Assembly (NCBI RefSeq): GCF_900155685.1
Contig: NZ_LT732548.1
Location: 1,756,696-1,820,695, forward strand
Length of the DNA stretch: 64,000 bases
Origin: Paenibacillus bouchesdurhonensis
GTDB taxonomy: Bacteria; Bacillota; Bacilli; Paenibacillales; Paenibacillaceae
Direction: 5' to 3'
Every line of letters starts with the position of its first letter. Position 1 is the first letter of the stretch. The position numbers and the translations under genes are program-made. Below the pieces are notes generated by a model. That model was not told the DNA's origin. It worked only from the letters and a program-made list of their open reading frames with translations, and searched no databases. Below, one piece after another: positions 1 through 8,961 of this stretch.

Positions 1-1
1 C

Positions 2-958
2 CTTATTTTATATGATGAAGAAACGATTGATGGGATTGGCGTAGTTACTGGAGACTATGAATGGCTGAAACAGATGGAGAGTTACAAGCGTTCTCGAAGG
101 GTGAATTGGCTTGTCAAAGATATCCGGGAGAATATTTTGGATTTAAACGGAAATACCGTTATGACGCTAGGGTCTGTTTACCGGCTGAATCGAATTACGT
201 TGTCGGATGTACTTTCTATTTTACAGAGGCATGAGAATGCGCAGCTTAACTCCATCCTTCAGCAAAACACTAACAATTATGTCTTCATCATAGATGAAAT
301 TAACAGAGGCAATATTTCTAAAATATTCGGAGAGCTGATTACGCTGATCGAACCTGCTAAGCGACTTGGGATGCCGGAAGAATTGATGCTTAAGCTTCCA
401 TATTCTCAGGAGCCTTTCGGCGTTCCAAATAACGTCTATCTGCTGGCCACGATGAATACGGCAGATCGTTCCATCGCACGGTTGGACACAGCGCTTCGCC
501 GACGTTTTTCTTTTGTCGAGATGATGCCGGATCCAGGCTGTCTTGCTTCACTGATGGTGAATGGGGAGCTGTTGAACCTATCTAGGATGCTGGAGATGAT
601 GAATCGTAGAATCGAGGCATTATATGATCGGGAGCATACTATTGGACATGCCTATTTTGTAGATCTGAACAGGGAACCTACGCTGGACAAGCTAGGACAT
701 CTGTTCGAGCATACGATTATTCCGCTGCTTCAGGAGTATTTCTATGATAACTATGAGAAAATTCGTCTCGTTCTAGGCGACAATAATAAGCCGGAGAGGG
801 AGCAGTTTATCGTCGTCCATAAAATAAATGTGAACGAACTGTTCGGCAATCTAGGCGAAGTGGATCTGGAGGACAGCATCACCTATAAAATCAACCATGC
901 TGCATTTAGCCAAGTAGCCTCCTACCGCAAAATTTACAACTATGACGGACATGAGTAG
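2..958 (+). CDS. mcrB: McrB-type AAA+ GTPase subunit of McrBC restriction system (5' end outside window)
   Basis: The reading frame is open from the first bases, so only the C-terminal part (about 318 codons) is present. It shows a Walker B segment FIIDEINRGN (about nt 285-315), the McrB-type sensor segment ATMNTADRS (about nt 440-470) and an arginine-finger-like DTALRRRF, all hallmarks of the McrB/AAA+ GTPase family. In that family McrB hexamers translocate along DNA and activate the McrC nuclease to cut modified (methylated) DNA. The DNA-recognition domain and Walker A lie upstream of the window, so the modification recognised cannot be judged. The stop overlaps the start of mcrC, as expected for a co-translated pair. 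Confidence 0.9.
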   Translation, partial: LILYDEETIDGIGVVTGDYEWLKQMESYKRSRRVNWLVKDIRENILDLNGNTVMTLGSVYRLNRITLSDVLSILQRHENAQLNSILQQNTNNYVFIIDEINRGNISKIFGELITLIEPAKRLGMPEELMLKLPYSQEPFGVPNNVYLLATMNTADRSIARLDTALRRRFSFVEMMPDPGCLASLMVNGELLNLSRMLEMMNRRIEALYDREHTIGHAYFVDLNREPTLDKLGHLFEHTIIPLLQEYFYDNYEKIRLVLGDNNKPEREQFIVVHKINVNELFGNLGEVDLEDSITYKINHAAFSQVASYRKIYNYDGHE

Positions 959-2312
959 GGCTACGAATATGGATCTAAATATTGACGCGTTCAACAAAGG
1001 TCTTGTAGGCACTTGTATTACGTTAAAAGAGTACGGCACCTTATGCAAAAATCCAGATGGAATATCACTTGGCTACCACTGTATGCCTGAGCTTGCCTTC
1101 GATCGGCTGGAGCGACTTGTATTGGAAAGTAGGGGAACTGGCGGTCTGACAGATGCCCTTGAGCTGATGACATTAGCAAGCCGAAAAGGGGTCGGCAAAA
1201 TCATTAGCGCCAAAAACTATGTTGGCGTGATCTCGATGGGCGATGGCATTCAAATTGAAATCCTGCCGAAAGTGTACGCACGCGATAAGGAGAGCTCCAT
1301 TGCACAAACCAAAGATATCTTCCTCCATATGCTGAAATCGATCCGGGACATTCCCAATAAACCATTCAATATGACGGGGCTTGGTACAGCGAACAATCAT
1401 GTGCTGGACATTTTCATCCGCATGTTCATCGAAGAGGCTGTTGCCTTGGTCAAACACGGATTAAAATCGGATTACCGGGAGCATCAGGATAATGAATCCT
1501 TCTTTAAAGGGAAGCTCCAGTTTGCCCAGCATGTGAAGCACAATGCGGCACATAAAGAACGTTTTTTTGTTGAATATGACGAATTTAGTATGAATCGAGC
1601 GGAGAATCGTCTGATCAAGGCAACGATCGAGTTATTGTTGAAGGTGTCCCGTAATATAAGTAATCAGAAAGATCTATACGTGCTGCTTGCAGCATTCGAC
1701 AATATCGATGCATCCGTTCATTTGGAGAAGGATTGGGTCAGCGTAACAATGGATCGGACAATGAAAGAGTATCAGACCATTCTAGCATGGTGCCGCTTGT
1801 TCTTGTCAGGCCAAAGCTTTACTCCGTTTAGGGGACAATCTGCCGCGTACGCTCTGTTATTTCCCATGGACAAAATATTTGAACGATACGTCGCGGGCTT
1901 GTTGAAGAAAAGGCTTGGGAATTCACCTATTCAAGTTAAGACACAGGATCGTACTCACCGTTTATTCCAAAATCCGGCTAGGTTCCAGTTAAAACCGGAT
2001 ATCGTTGTAAAAGGGCCAGGCGGAGTAATCGTGCTGGATACTAAGTGGAAGCTGCTCTCACCTAACCCAGACTACGGCATATCGCAAGCAGACATGTATC
2101 AAGCGTACGCTTATGGCAAAAAATATAATGCCAGGGAGGTTTATCTTCTTTATCCTTGGAACCCGCGCCTTTCGGAGATGAAGCAGCCGATAGTTTACGA
2201 TAGCGGGGATGGCGTTGAGGTTCGAATCGAATTCTTGGATTTGACCTTGGGAAAAGCATGTGTGGATACATTGTTAGTGAAATTGAGCGATGCGGTTTGG
2301 ACGAAAAAATAA
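942..2312 (+). CDS. mcrC: McrC-type nuclease subunit of McrBC restriction system
   Basis: A 456-residue protein overlapping mcrB by 17 nt. The C-terminal half holds a PD-(D/E)xK nuclease core: Asp353 in LKPDIVV, then a strand ending Asp366-Thr-Lys368 (VIVLDTKWK). Length and layout fit McrC: an N-terminal part that binds the McrB ring and a C-terminal endonuclease. No good ribosome binding site precedes the ATG at 942; in-frame ATGs at 951 and 969 are alternatives, and translational coupling to mcrB is likely. With mcrB it forms a restriction system against modified foreign DNA. The catalytic residues look intact, so the pair may be active. Confidence 0.88.
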   Translation: MTDMSRATNMDLNIDAFNKGLVGTCITLKEYGTLCKNPDGISLGYHCMPELAFDRLERLVLESRGTGGLTDALELMTLASRKGVGKIISAKNYVGVISMGDGIQIEILPKVYARDKESSIAQTKDIFLHMLKSIRDIPNKPFNMTGLGTANNHVLDIFIRMFIEEAVALVKHGLKSDYREHQDNESFFKGKLQFAQHVKHNAAHKERFFVEYDEFSMNRAENRLIKATIELLLKVSRNISNQKDLYVLLAAFDNIDASVHLEKDWVSVTMDRTMKEYQTILAWCRLFLSGQSFTPFRGQSAAYALLFPMDKIFERYVAGLLKKRLGNSPIQVKTQDRTHRLFQNPARFQLKPDIVVKGPGGVIVLDTKWKLLSPNPDYGISQADMYQAYAYGKKYNAREVYLLYPWNPRLSEMKQPIVYDSGDGVEVRIEFLDLTLGKACVDTLLVKLSDAVWTKK

Positions 2313-2355
2313 CGTGAAAACAGCTCTTCATCGAAAAATAAATGAGGTAACCATA

Positions 2356-3399
2356 ATGAAGAACGTATATAGCGATGTCATTCAGTTTCGAGGAAATCAT
2401 TATGATTTTGGATATATGCAGGGTGAACTTTTGAGGGATTCTCCCATTCTTCCAAATCGCAAAAAAATATGGGAAACTAAACTCAAATTAGGTCATTTTA
2501 TGACGGATGAAATAGAAGTAAAAAGGTTAATTCTTCATTTCTCCCCCGGGATTTGGGATGAGCTGAACGGGTTGGCGGATGCTTTAAAAATGAATATGAC
2601 AGATGCAATAACTGAATTTGGAGGATATTACCTTGAATACGGGTACAGTGGGTGCTCCATATTTACGGGTTCCGATTACATGATACGGAATTATGATAAT
2701 GATCCGCTTTCTTATGAAGGACGTTATGTGCTCTATCAACCGACAGATCAGGGTTATGCGACGATCGGCCCCTCCATGCAAATTACAGGGCGTACGGATG
2801 GGATTAATGAAAAAGGCTTATCCATGGGATATAACTTCATTAATCGTCTGAGGGGAAATGACGGATTTGTTTGCAATATGATTGGACGTATAATTTTAGA
2901 GAATTGCGCAAATGTGGCAGAAGCTATTTCACTTCTTCAAGAAATTCCCCACCGTCACTCGTTTAGTTATGCTGTGCTTGATCAAAGCGGTAAATCATTC
3001 GTCGTTGAGGCCTCTCCAAGAGAAGTATTAGTTCATGAATCAAATATCTGTACCAATCATTTTAAAAAGCTAACACATGAGAATCGTTACCAGATGGTGG
3101 ATTCCCTCCAAAGATATGAAGCCATTGAAAGACAGGGAAGCAATATTATTGATCCATATCAGGCTTTTCGAATGATGAACGATATAGACAAAGGCGTTTT
3201 CTCAAAAAAATATGAAGCATCGTCAGGGACTCTCCATACCGCGGCGTATTTTCCAAACAGAAAAGAAGCATGGCTGGCACTAGGAGGAGACAGGCTGCCA
3301 TTAATCTTTGACTTTGATCATTGGCTTAAAGGAAGAAACGAAAACGTCAAGCGAATAAAAGGTGAGTTGGACACAAGCTTGCCGTTTGTTAACATGTAG
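2356..3399 (+). CDS. C45-type N-terminal-nucleophile amide hydrolase / acyltransferase
   Basis: A 347-residue protein resembling the acyl-CoA:6-aminopenicillanate acyltransferase (peptidase C45) family of linear amide hydrolases. The likely nucleophile is Cys100 in GYSGCSIF, which in this family becomes N-terminal after self-cleavage; it is followed by the typical MIRNYD segment and by GRTDGINEKGLSMG. I chose the ATG at 2356 because GAGGT lies just upstream; a longer frame runs back to 2290 into mcrC without a better site. No signal peptide is visible, so it should act in the cytoplasm. The natural substrate is unknown; the family cleaves or transfers acyl groups on small amides. Its position behind mcrC is probably coincidental. 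Confidence 0.75.
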   Translation: MKNVYSDVIQFRGNHYDFGYMQGELLRDSPILPNRKKIWETKLKLGHFMTDEIEVKRLILHFSPGIWDELNGLADALKMNMTDAITEFGGYYLEYGYSGCSIFTGSDYMIRNYDNDPLSYEGRYVLYQPTDQGYATIGPSMQITGRTDGINEKGLSMGYNFINRLRGNDGFVCNMIGRIILENCANVAEAISLLQEIPHRHSFSYAVLDQSGKSFVVEASPREVLVHESNICTNHFKKLTHENRYQMVDSLQRYEAIERQGSNIIDPYQAFRMMNDIDKGVFSKKYEASSGTLHTAAYFPNRKEAWLALGGDRLPLIFDFDHWLKGRNENVKRIKGELDTSLPFVNM

Positions 3400-3480
3400 A
3401 AAGCACGGAGACTACGCAATGCCTTATTGGTTTATTCCTATCAAAGTTCTCACGTACATGCACATCTAGGCCCCAGCCCA

Positions 3481-3488
3481 CATACAAT
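3481..3488 (+). promoter_or_regulatory. Possible sigma-E/sigma-K type -10 element upstream of sigK
   Basis: CATACAAT matches the sigma-E-type -10 consensus (CATACANT), 78 nt before the sigK start. sigK is known to be transcribed by mother-cell sigma factors. The matching -35 is weak. The element also lies in the left arm of an imperfect hairpin spanning about 3469-3525. Confidence 0.3.
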
Positions 3489-3565
3489 GTAGAACTGAAC
3501 TTCATTGTGTGCTGAAGCGGGGCCGGTGATCCCCTTCGGCTAATCGACGTGGGGGTGCTTTGTTC

Positions 3566-4261
3566 ATGGAATTGTTTTCTGCGATTGCCTTGTTCGTGAA
3601 ACAGCTGACCTTGCTTGTGTCTTATGTGAAAAACAATGCGTTTCCCCAGCCATTGACGGAGGAGGAGGAGGCTAAGCATCTTCAGCGCATGGCGGAGGGA
3701 GATGCCGTATCCCGCAATATGCTGATTGAGCATAATCTGCGGCTGGTGGCTCATATCGTCAAGAAATTCGACAATACGGGCGAAGACTTGGAGGATTTGA
3801 TCTCGATTGGAACGATCGGTTTGATTAAAGCGATCGAGAGCTTCCGGCCGAACAAAGGGACGAAGTTGGCGACGTTCGCGGCCCGCTGCATCGAGAACGA
3901 GATCCTGATGCATTTAAGGTCACTGAAGAAGACACGTAAAGACGTGTCGCTGCACGATCCAATTGGAACGGACAAAGAGGGCAATGAGATTACGCTCATA
4001 GATATTTTGGGAACCGAGGCCGATGATGTGGTAGACCGGGTTCAACTGAAGATGGAGAAGAGCAAAATCTATCAAAACCTGGATATTCTCGAAGCCAGGG
4101 AGCAAGAGGTTATAAAGGGGCGGTTCGGTCTTGAGCACGGAGGCGAGGAGCGGACGCAGCGGGAAATCGCCAAGGAGCTAGGGATCTCGCGGAGTTATGT
4201 GTCGCGGATTGAGAAGCGGGCGCTGATGAAGCTGTATCATGAGTTTTATAAGAAGAAGTGA
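3566..4261 (+). CDS. sigK: RNA polymerase sporulation sigma factor K (intact copy)
   Basis: A 231-residue sigma-70 family protein very close to Bacillus SigK. It has a short hydrophobic N-terminal pro-sequence ([12 protein letters not shown]), region 2 ([17 protein letters not shown] and [14 protein letters not shown]) and region 4 with a helix-turn-helix ([20 protein letters not shown]). In sporulating bacilli pro-SigK is cleaved in the mother cell and directs late spore-coat gene expression. I chose the ATG at 3566, which follows GGGGGTG. The gene is uninterrupted; in B. subtilis sigK is split by the skin element. Its 3' 504 bp are repeated at 33305-33808 and a scrap recurs near 42.6 kb, so this locus has seen rearrangement. 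Confidence 0.93.
   Translation: MELFSAIALFVKQLTLLVSYVKNNAFPQPLTEEEEAKHLQRMAEGDAVSRNMLIEHNLRLVAHIVKKFDNTGEDLEDLISIGTIGLIKAIESFRPNKGTKLATFAARCIENEILMHLRSLKKTRKDVSLHDPIGTDKEGNEITLIDILGTEADDVVDRVQLKMEKSKIYQNLDILEAREQEVIKGRFGLEHGGEERTQREIAKELGISRSYVSRIEKRALMKLYHEFYKKK
3758..4261 (+). repeat. Direct repeat, copy 1 (3' 504 bp of sigK)
   Basis: This stretch, from codon 65 to the stop, aligns without any gap to 33305-33808. By eye about 25 positions differ (roughly 95% identity). The two copies are in the same orientation, 29,547 bp apart, and bracket the fructan island. Recombination between them would delete the island and still leave a complete sigK. Confidence 0.9.
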
Positions 4262-4265
4262 GTGT

Positions 4266-4284
4266 AAGAAGAGAGCTTCTTTTT
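4266..4284 (+). terminator. Short hairpin with T-run after sigK
   Basis: AAGAAG, a four-base loop and CTTCTT, followed by Ts, starting 5 nt after the sigK stop. A plausible but small intrinsic terminator. Confidence 0.45.
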
Positions 4285-4327
4285 GAGAATCCCTTAAACT
4301 GGTGCAAAATTTGAATGAATTTTGTCC

Positions 4328-4380
4328 TTAAAACTTAAAGCAGCGTGTCCGCTTATGAGGCATGCTGCTTTAAGTTTTAA
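4328..4380. terminator. Long perfect hairpin, probable terminator
   Basis: A 17-bp perfect inverted repeat (arms 4328-4344 and 4364-4380, core AAAGCAGC/GCTGCTTT). A/T-rich flanks on both sides allow termination in either direction. It marks the left edge of AT-rich DNA that begins right after sigK. Confidence 0.6.
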
Positions 4381-4927
4381 ACGGTTGAATAGGTAAATGT
4401 ATTATATAAAATTTAATTATGATTTTTATATGGAAGTTTTACCGCCGATCTTCTGTTGCATTTAGAAGATTCGTTTCCTAATTCTATCGGCAACCGTAAT
4501 TAGAAGTCTATTCTTCAAAAAGCAGCTTTTCTTCATAGTGAATTATTCATAGATAGTATCTATCGTATGTTGTTGGTGCACTAATAGCTGATTCGATAAA
4601 ATTGGGTATGCAGATTCATTAGATGTCGAACTGGTAATTAGTGAGTTTGAGGGTATCCTAAAATGACGAAAAAAGAAGCCGTATGGAATGGATGACTGAT
4701 CATTTCAGGAATTACCTTGGATATTAACACAACAATATTGGGGGAAACTCTATCTGCTATTCAAAGGTGGTGGTGAAAACGCGAATTGTGAATTAGAACC
4801 ATATATTACTGTGATAAATACGTCAAAATAAGGATGAAGGAACGGAGGAACATAATCTTATAAGCAAGTCGTTACAATTGTTCTCTTAGAAGCTCAGCCC
4901 TGAATAGATGGGATGAACTGCTTGTAC
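4381..4927. other. AT-rich intergenic stretch with no recognisable gene
   Basis: All frames are broken by stops. One short stretch around 4695-4775 reads like peptide (ISGITLDINTTILGE) but has neither a start nor length. It lies next to a decayed gene and is probably degenerate accessory DNA. Confidence 0.5.
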
Positions 4928-6864
4928 TCATTCAGTAAAACCCTTGAAGGTGAGGTAAGCGTTTCGATTGACCTTCGGCGTTCCATAAAATTGATAAGTT
5001 TGATCCTCGAAAGTTATTTGATATTCAAAAATAAGAGCTTTGTTTATTTCCTTAAGAAATTCCATACATAATTTGAAATTAACTTCTGCAATACTTCCAT
5101 ACGTACCTTGTTTAGTATACCCTCCTTCTTCACTTGGCTCACTCCATTTTTTAATACGCAAAGGAAGCTTAGAATTTTTGGACGGAAGCGAAAACAAAGC
5201 GGTTTTTAAGTGTTTTTGATCGGCAAAGTTTAGTATATCGTCAGTAAAGGTGAAGGCATTGGTACTCACATCTTTTGCAAAGGGATCATGTTGATCAAGT
5301 CGATTATCACTAAATGAACCGTTGTCAACATGCATAGGTTTAATTTTAATATCTGCTTTTTTCCGGAACATGTACTCTTCAGTATCTGATTCATAGAAAT
5401 TTTCAAAAAATACATGTGGATTTTTTAGTTCAGTAATGAAACCTTTGATATTTTTGTCATCTATTAATGCACTTTTTATAATAATACTTTGGCAACTTTG
5501 GTCAAATGATGAGTGATAGTTCAGATAGGTAGAGACATAATCTTCATTCACTATTATAGGTTGAATTAATTCTTTCGGAATCTCATACTCTTGTTCATTA
5601 TCAGATCTTTTGTATTTTTTGAACTCCCATAAGAATGGAATAAAAGGTATATGATTGCGATATTCACTTGTCCAGTATCCTTGATATCCTTGAAGATAGG
5701 AGTCAAGCCACTGATGGTAATCATGATACGAGTCCTCCGAATAAGGCAGTGTACACCTATACTGGTCAGCAACATAAAACATTGCCATTCAGCATATTTC
5801 CCCAGGGTTTCAATTTCAGGTAAGCTACCATGACTGTTAAGTGTATTGCGGTTTCTGTATCTATTGTACCGAATGAAGTCATCTCTCCACTTTCGAGCGC
5901 TGTTATTGTTAATATTGAATTGATGAATATAACTATCACAGTCTTTGGCTACTTCCTCTTGAGCTTTTCCGATACCAGCAGTAGCATGTATAAATATAGA
6001 TTTGTTATTTTCTTGCATTATAGTTTTTATTAGCGTATGAGTACATTCTCTTTTAATATATTTCTTTTCCGGGATGTTTGTGGGAGCAGGAAAAAAACGA
6101 GCATAATTTCCACCAAAAAGAGAACATACAAAATCTTTTGTCATAGGTACCTGTGCATTTCGCCCTGGCATCATTCTTTTTACCTAATTGTTGAATGATC
6201 CTTGCTTTCTGAATACTTCTTGTTTCTACTCCGCAATCCTCAAAATCAACAGCTTCAATAAAGCCCAAAAAAACTAATGATTTGAGTTTTGATTCTTCAT
6301 AGATTTTTTTCTGTTTTGGATGCTTAAGTGAGGTTATATAGTAGGCTATTTGTATTTCTTAATTCTCTAGTAGATAATAACTCTTTTGCTTCATTGATCC
6401 CTTTTTCAAGACTTTCTGAAATTGGCCGATTACTGACCAACTTTAAAGTTATCTTATCTTTTAAATGAGATATTTTATGGTGTATTCATCATATGTATCG
6501 GCGAGTCGACGAATAATAGAGTTATCCTTTTTTTTATTATCTGAGTGACATAAAGTCGAAGCAGTCCATGGATTATTACCCATATAGGTACTATATTTTA
6601 ATTGTGAGAAGATGATGTGAGTTGCGCTATGTATCGTTTCACCCCCGTAATACCAGCTAAATCTATTGAAAATAATTTACTCTCGTCTAGATCGTTCATA
6701 ATAGAGTCCTGCCATGCTGGTCCCTCTACAGTCACAGAAGCAAGGTTAGAATTATGGTTAAGCATATTTAACAACTTTTGTGCAGCCCAGAGTAGGTGGA
6801 AGTCATCACCTGCATTCGAAGGTAGTGCTCCAGCGTTCGTGTTAATAATATCCACGTATATCAC
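4928..6864 (-). pseudogene. Decayed antiphage-type protein: Cap4/DUF4297-like nuclease domain plus P-loop NTPase
   Basis: Read right to left on the minus strand, several frames each carry one piece of a single large protein. The start (6864-6598) has TNAGALPSNAGDDFHLLWAA and VTVEGPAW, like the N-terminal dsDNA-nuclease (Cap4/DUF4297) domain of STAND-type defence proteins. Next, in other frames, come NPWTASTL, NSIIRRLADTYDEY and KLVSNRPISESLEKGI. The piece at 6174-5790 carries a P-loop SIFIHATAGIGK, and the piece at 5788-4928 is a 286-residue tail ending at the stop. Frames change at least four times and the GK(T/S) after the P-loop is lost (GKAQEE). The domain names are my recognition of family style. 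The gene is clearly dead. Confidence 0.6.
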
Positions 6865-7096
6865 ATCCCTTTTATTAATGTAAAAGTCAAAAAGGAAAAT
6901 AATCCAGATTATTCTATATACTCAACTATATAATAGCAGGTTCTAGAGTTACTTGTGCGGTTGTATTCATGAATATATTATTTCTAGTAGCCAATAGCAC
7001 TAAACCACGGAAAAAGAATATTAATTTAAGTTCGAGAAAAAAAGGATGAATTTTGACCCGTAATACTGGTGTTTATATCAGATTGGAATAATAAAG

Positions 7097-7525
7097 ATGA
7101 GATATTTAGAATTGTTGGGAATTGAAACAATTACTTCATTGGGTATATATGGGGGTAGAAGATGGATAAGAAAAAGGAAGGGTACCCCTTTATTAAATAA
7201 AAGCTCTTTTTGTGCTAGCCCAAATTTCTCCATAGTCATTAATCAATTTGGGACATTGATTTTAACTGGTCAAGATGCTTTGAAATATTTTGGATGCATA
7301 AGAAGGATGTTGATTAATTTAATCGAAGCTCGTGAAGTTGATGGGATGATTGTTGAACGTGATAGAAAAACAAGGATGCTCGTTACAAATATTGCTGACC
7401 ATTATCTCGAGAAGAAAATAACGATGTATTTAACCAAACAAGAAGCTCAGGATTATCTTAATGTCATATATTTACGCCCGGTATCAAGTTATCAATCTAA
7501 CCTCAAGATGCTGCTAAACAATTAG
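7097..7525 (+). CDS. Hypothetical protein, 142 residues
   Basis: An open frame of 142 codons, rich in basic residues near the N-terminus (GGRRWIRKRKG), with no motif, signal peptide or membrane segment I recognise. There is no convincing ribosome binding site before the ATG (AATAATAAAG). It lies between the decayed defence gene and the fructan island, so it may be a remnant or a real small accessory gene. Function unknown. Confidence 0.4.
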   Translation: MRYLELLGIETITSLGIYGGRRWIRKRKGTPLLNKSSFCASPNFSIVINQFGTLILTGQDALKYFGCIRRMLINLIEAREVDGMIVERDRKTRMLVTNIADHYLEKKITMYLTKQEAQDYLNVIYLRPVSSYQSNLKMLLNN

Positions 7526-7666
7526 TAGTCTATCTCTAATAAGGAGAGAAATAACATTAAAATTTATTTCGGGTGGATCGGTATGCATCCCGTTTGGAAA
7601 GGTTCGATCATTTTATAAATCGAATCACCTACCTCCAAATGGAAAGTGAGTGTTAAACCAGAAAAA

Positions 7667-7680
7667 TTGAAACGTTTCAA
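7667..7680. promoter_or_regulatory. LacI-family operator O1
   Basis: The perfect palindrome TTGAAACGTTTCAA, 72 nt before the lacI-type gene. The same core recurs at 7689, 8791 and 8910, so it is probably the binding site of the adjacent LacI-family regulator (autoregulation). Confidence 0.75.
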
Positions 7681-7688
7681 AAAAAGAT

Positions 7689-7705
7689 ATTGAAACGTTT
7701 CCAAT
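7689..7705. promoter_or_regulatory. LacI-family operator O2
   Basis: ATTGAAACGTTTCCAAT. Its centre is 23 bp from that of O1, about two helical turns, so dimers would sit on the same DNA face. Confidence 0.75.
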
Positions 7706-7751
7706 TAGGTGTTATTATATGGTTCATAAGAGAGATTTGGGGGGAGGTTAT

Positions 7752-8720
7752 ATGGCAAGTATTAAAGATGTAGCTAACTTGGCTGGTGTAGCTGTGGGAA
7801 CCGTGTCCAGAGTCATCAATAATTCTGGTGCTGTGAAACCCATTACACGCAGAAAAGTGGAAGAAGCTATACAAGAATTAAATTATATTCCAAATGAAGT
7901 GGCTCGAAATTTCAAGATGCAGAAATCCAAAATGGTAGCTTTATTGCTCCCAAGTATCTGGAATCCTTTCTTCTCAGAATTAGCATACTACATCGAGGAT
8001 GAACTAGACCTTGAAGGTTATAAGCTTATGCTATGTAACAGTGGCGGTAAGCCCGAAAAGGAACTGTATTATCTGGATATGCTCAGGCAAAATAAAGTAG
8101 CTGGGATTGTCGGCATAACTTACAATGATATCGAGAATAATGTCAGCAATGACATTCCCATTGTAAGTATCGACAGACACTTTAACAAGAAAATTACCTG
8201 TGTAACTTCGGATAATTATGAGGGAGGGCGCATAGCTTTAAGGGAGCTTGTTAAAGCGGGTGCCCGGAAGCCGGCTTTTATGGGTAGTGTTACTTCCGTC
8301 TTCAGTGAAACCATGAATCGGAAAAAAGGGTTCATTCATGAAGCGGAAACTTTGGGAGTCGATATTGTGCTCTACGAAAAGCCGGATCCCATTATCGATG
8401 AAAATGCTTATTTTGACGAATTTTTTAATGAGTATGGCGATGTAGATGGCATTTTTGCTATTACGGACATGTTGGCCGCCAGCTATATAGAAAGAGCACG
8501 TAAGCAGGGCTTTCGTGTTCCAGAGGATGTAAAGGTCATTGGTTATGACGGAATTCAGGATCATCCATATTTCCATCCTATCCTATCAACGATCAGGCAG
8601 CCCGTGGAAGAGATGGCACGTACGACGATCCGACTACTTTACGACAAGATCGAAGGTAAACCTCTAGACAAGCAGGTGTATCATATTCCCGTCATTTTTA
8701 AGCAAGGCGAAACTACATGA
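7752..8720 (+). CDS. LacI-family transcriptional regulator of the fructan operon
   Basis: A 322-residue LacI/GalR protein. The N-terminal helix-turn-helix and hinge (IKDVANLAGVAVGTVSRVIN) are followed by a periplasmic-binding-protein-like effector domain (residues about 60-320). The ATG at 7752 follows a very strong GGGGGGAGG; a frame-extending ATG at 7719 has no such site. Two operators lie immediately upstream and two more between this gene and the transporter genes. It probably represses its own gene and the transport/hydrolase operon until a fructose or fructo-oligosaccharide signal binds. The effector is inferred from the neighbours. Confidence 0.9.
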   Translation: MASIKDVANLAGVAVGTVSRVINNSGAVKPITRRKVEEAIQELNYIPNEVARNFKMQKSKMVALLLPSIWNPFFSELAYYIEDELDLEGYKLMLCNSGGKPEKELYYLDMLRQNKVAGIVGITYNDIENNVSNDIPIVSIDRHFNKKITCVTSDNYEGGRIALRELVKAGARKPAFMGSVTSVFSETMNRKKGFIHEAETLGVDIVLYEKPDPIIDENAYFDEFFNEYGDVDGIFAITDMLAASYIERARKQGFRVPEDVKVIGYDGIQDHPYFHPILSTIRQPVEEMARTTIRLLYDKIEGKPLDKQVYHIPVIFKQGETT

Positions 8721-8790
8721 TCCCTTTTAAGGAGAAAAACATCAGACTATCCGGTATGGTTTAATGAACTGAAGTTTTTCTTTCCCTTAA

Positions 8791-8805
8791 TTGGAAACGT
8801 TTCAA
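8791..8805. promoter_or_regulatory. LacI-family operator O3
   Basis: TTGGAAACGTTTCAA, 70 bp after the regulator stop and 171 bp before the permease start. Confidence 0.7.
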
Positions 8806-8909
8806 GTGAATAACCGGGATTATTTTCCTAGATATTTGAAGAAGACATCAGCTTATACGGTTGATTCAATTATATAAATGTCCAAACGACTTGTTCTACT
8901 CAAATCAAA

Positions 8910-8924
8910 TTGGAAACGTTTCAA
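8910..8924. promoter_or_regulatory. LacI-family operator O4
   Basis: TTGGAAACGTTTCAA, 119 bp downstream of O3 and 38 bp before the permease start. It is placed to block transcription of the transport operon. The O3/O4 pair could support looping. Confidence 0.75.
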
Positions 8925-8961
8925 AAATGAAAATTAATTTACATTGAAAGGGAGAATAAGA

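Noticed and set aside
4928..5788. A real 286-residue gene on the minus strand
   Set aside because: Upstream pieces in other frames belong to the same broken protein, and there is no ribosome site at its first ATG; treated as the tail of a pseudogene.
6617..6883. An 88-codon plus-strand frame
   Set aside because: The opposite strand carries the recognisable defence-protein N-terminus; this is its mirror.
7667..8924. CcpA cre sites instead of LacI operators
   Set aside because: The TTGGAAACGTTTCAA palindromes are symmetric and clustered around one LacI gene, and they miss the C at the fixed cre position, so local operators are likelier, though cross-binding is possible.
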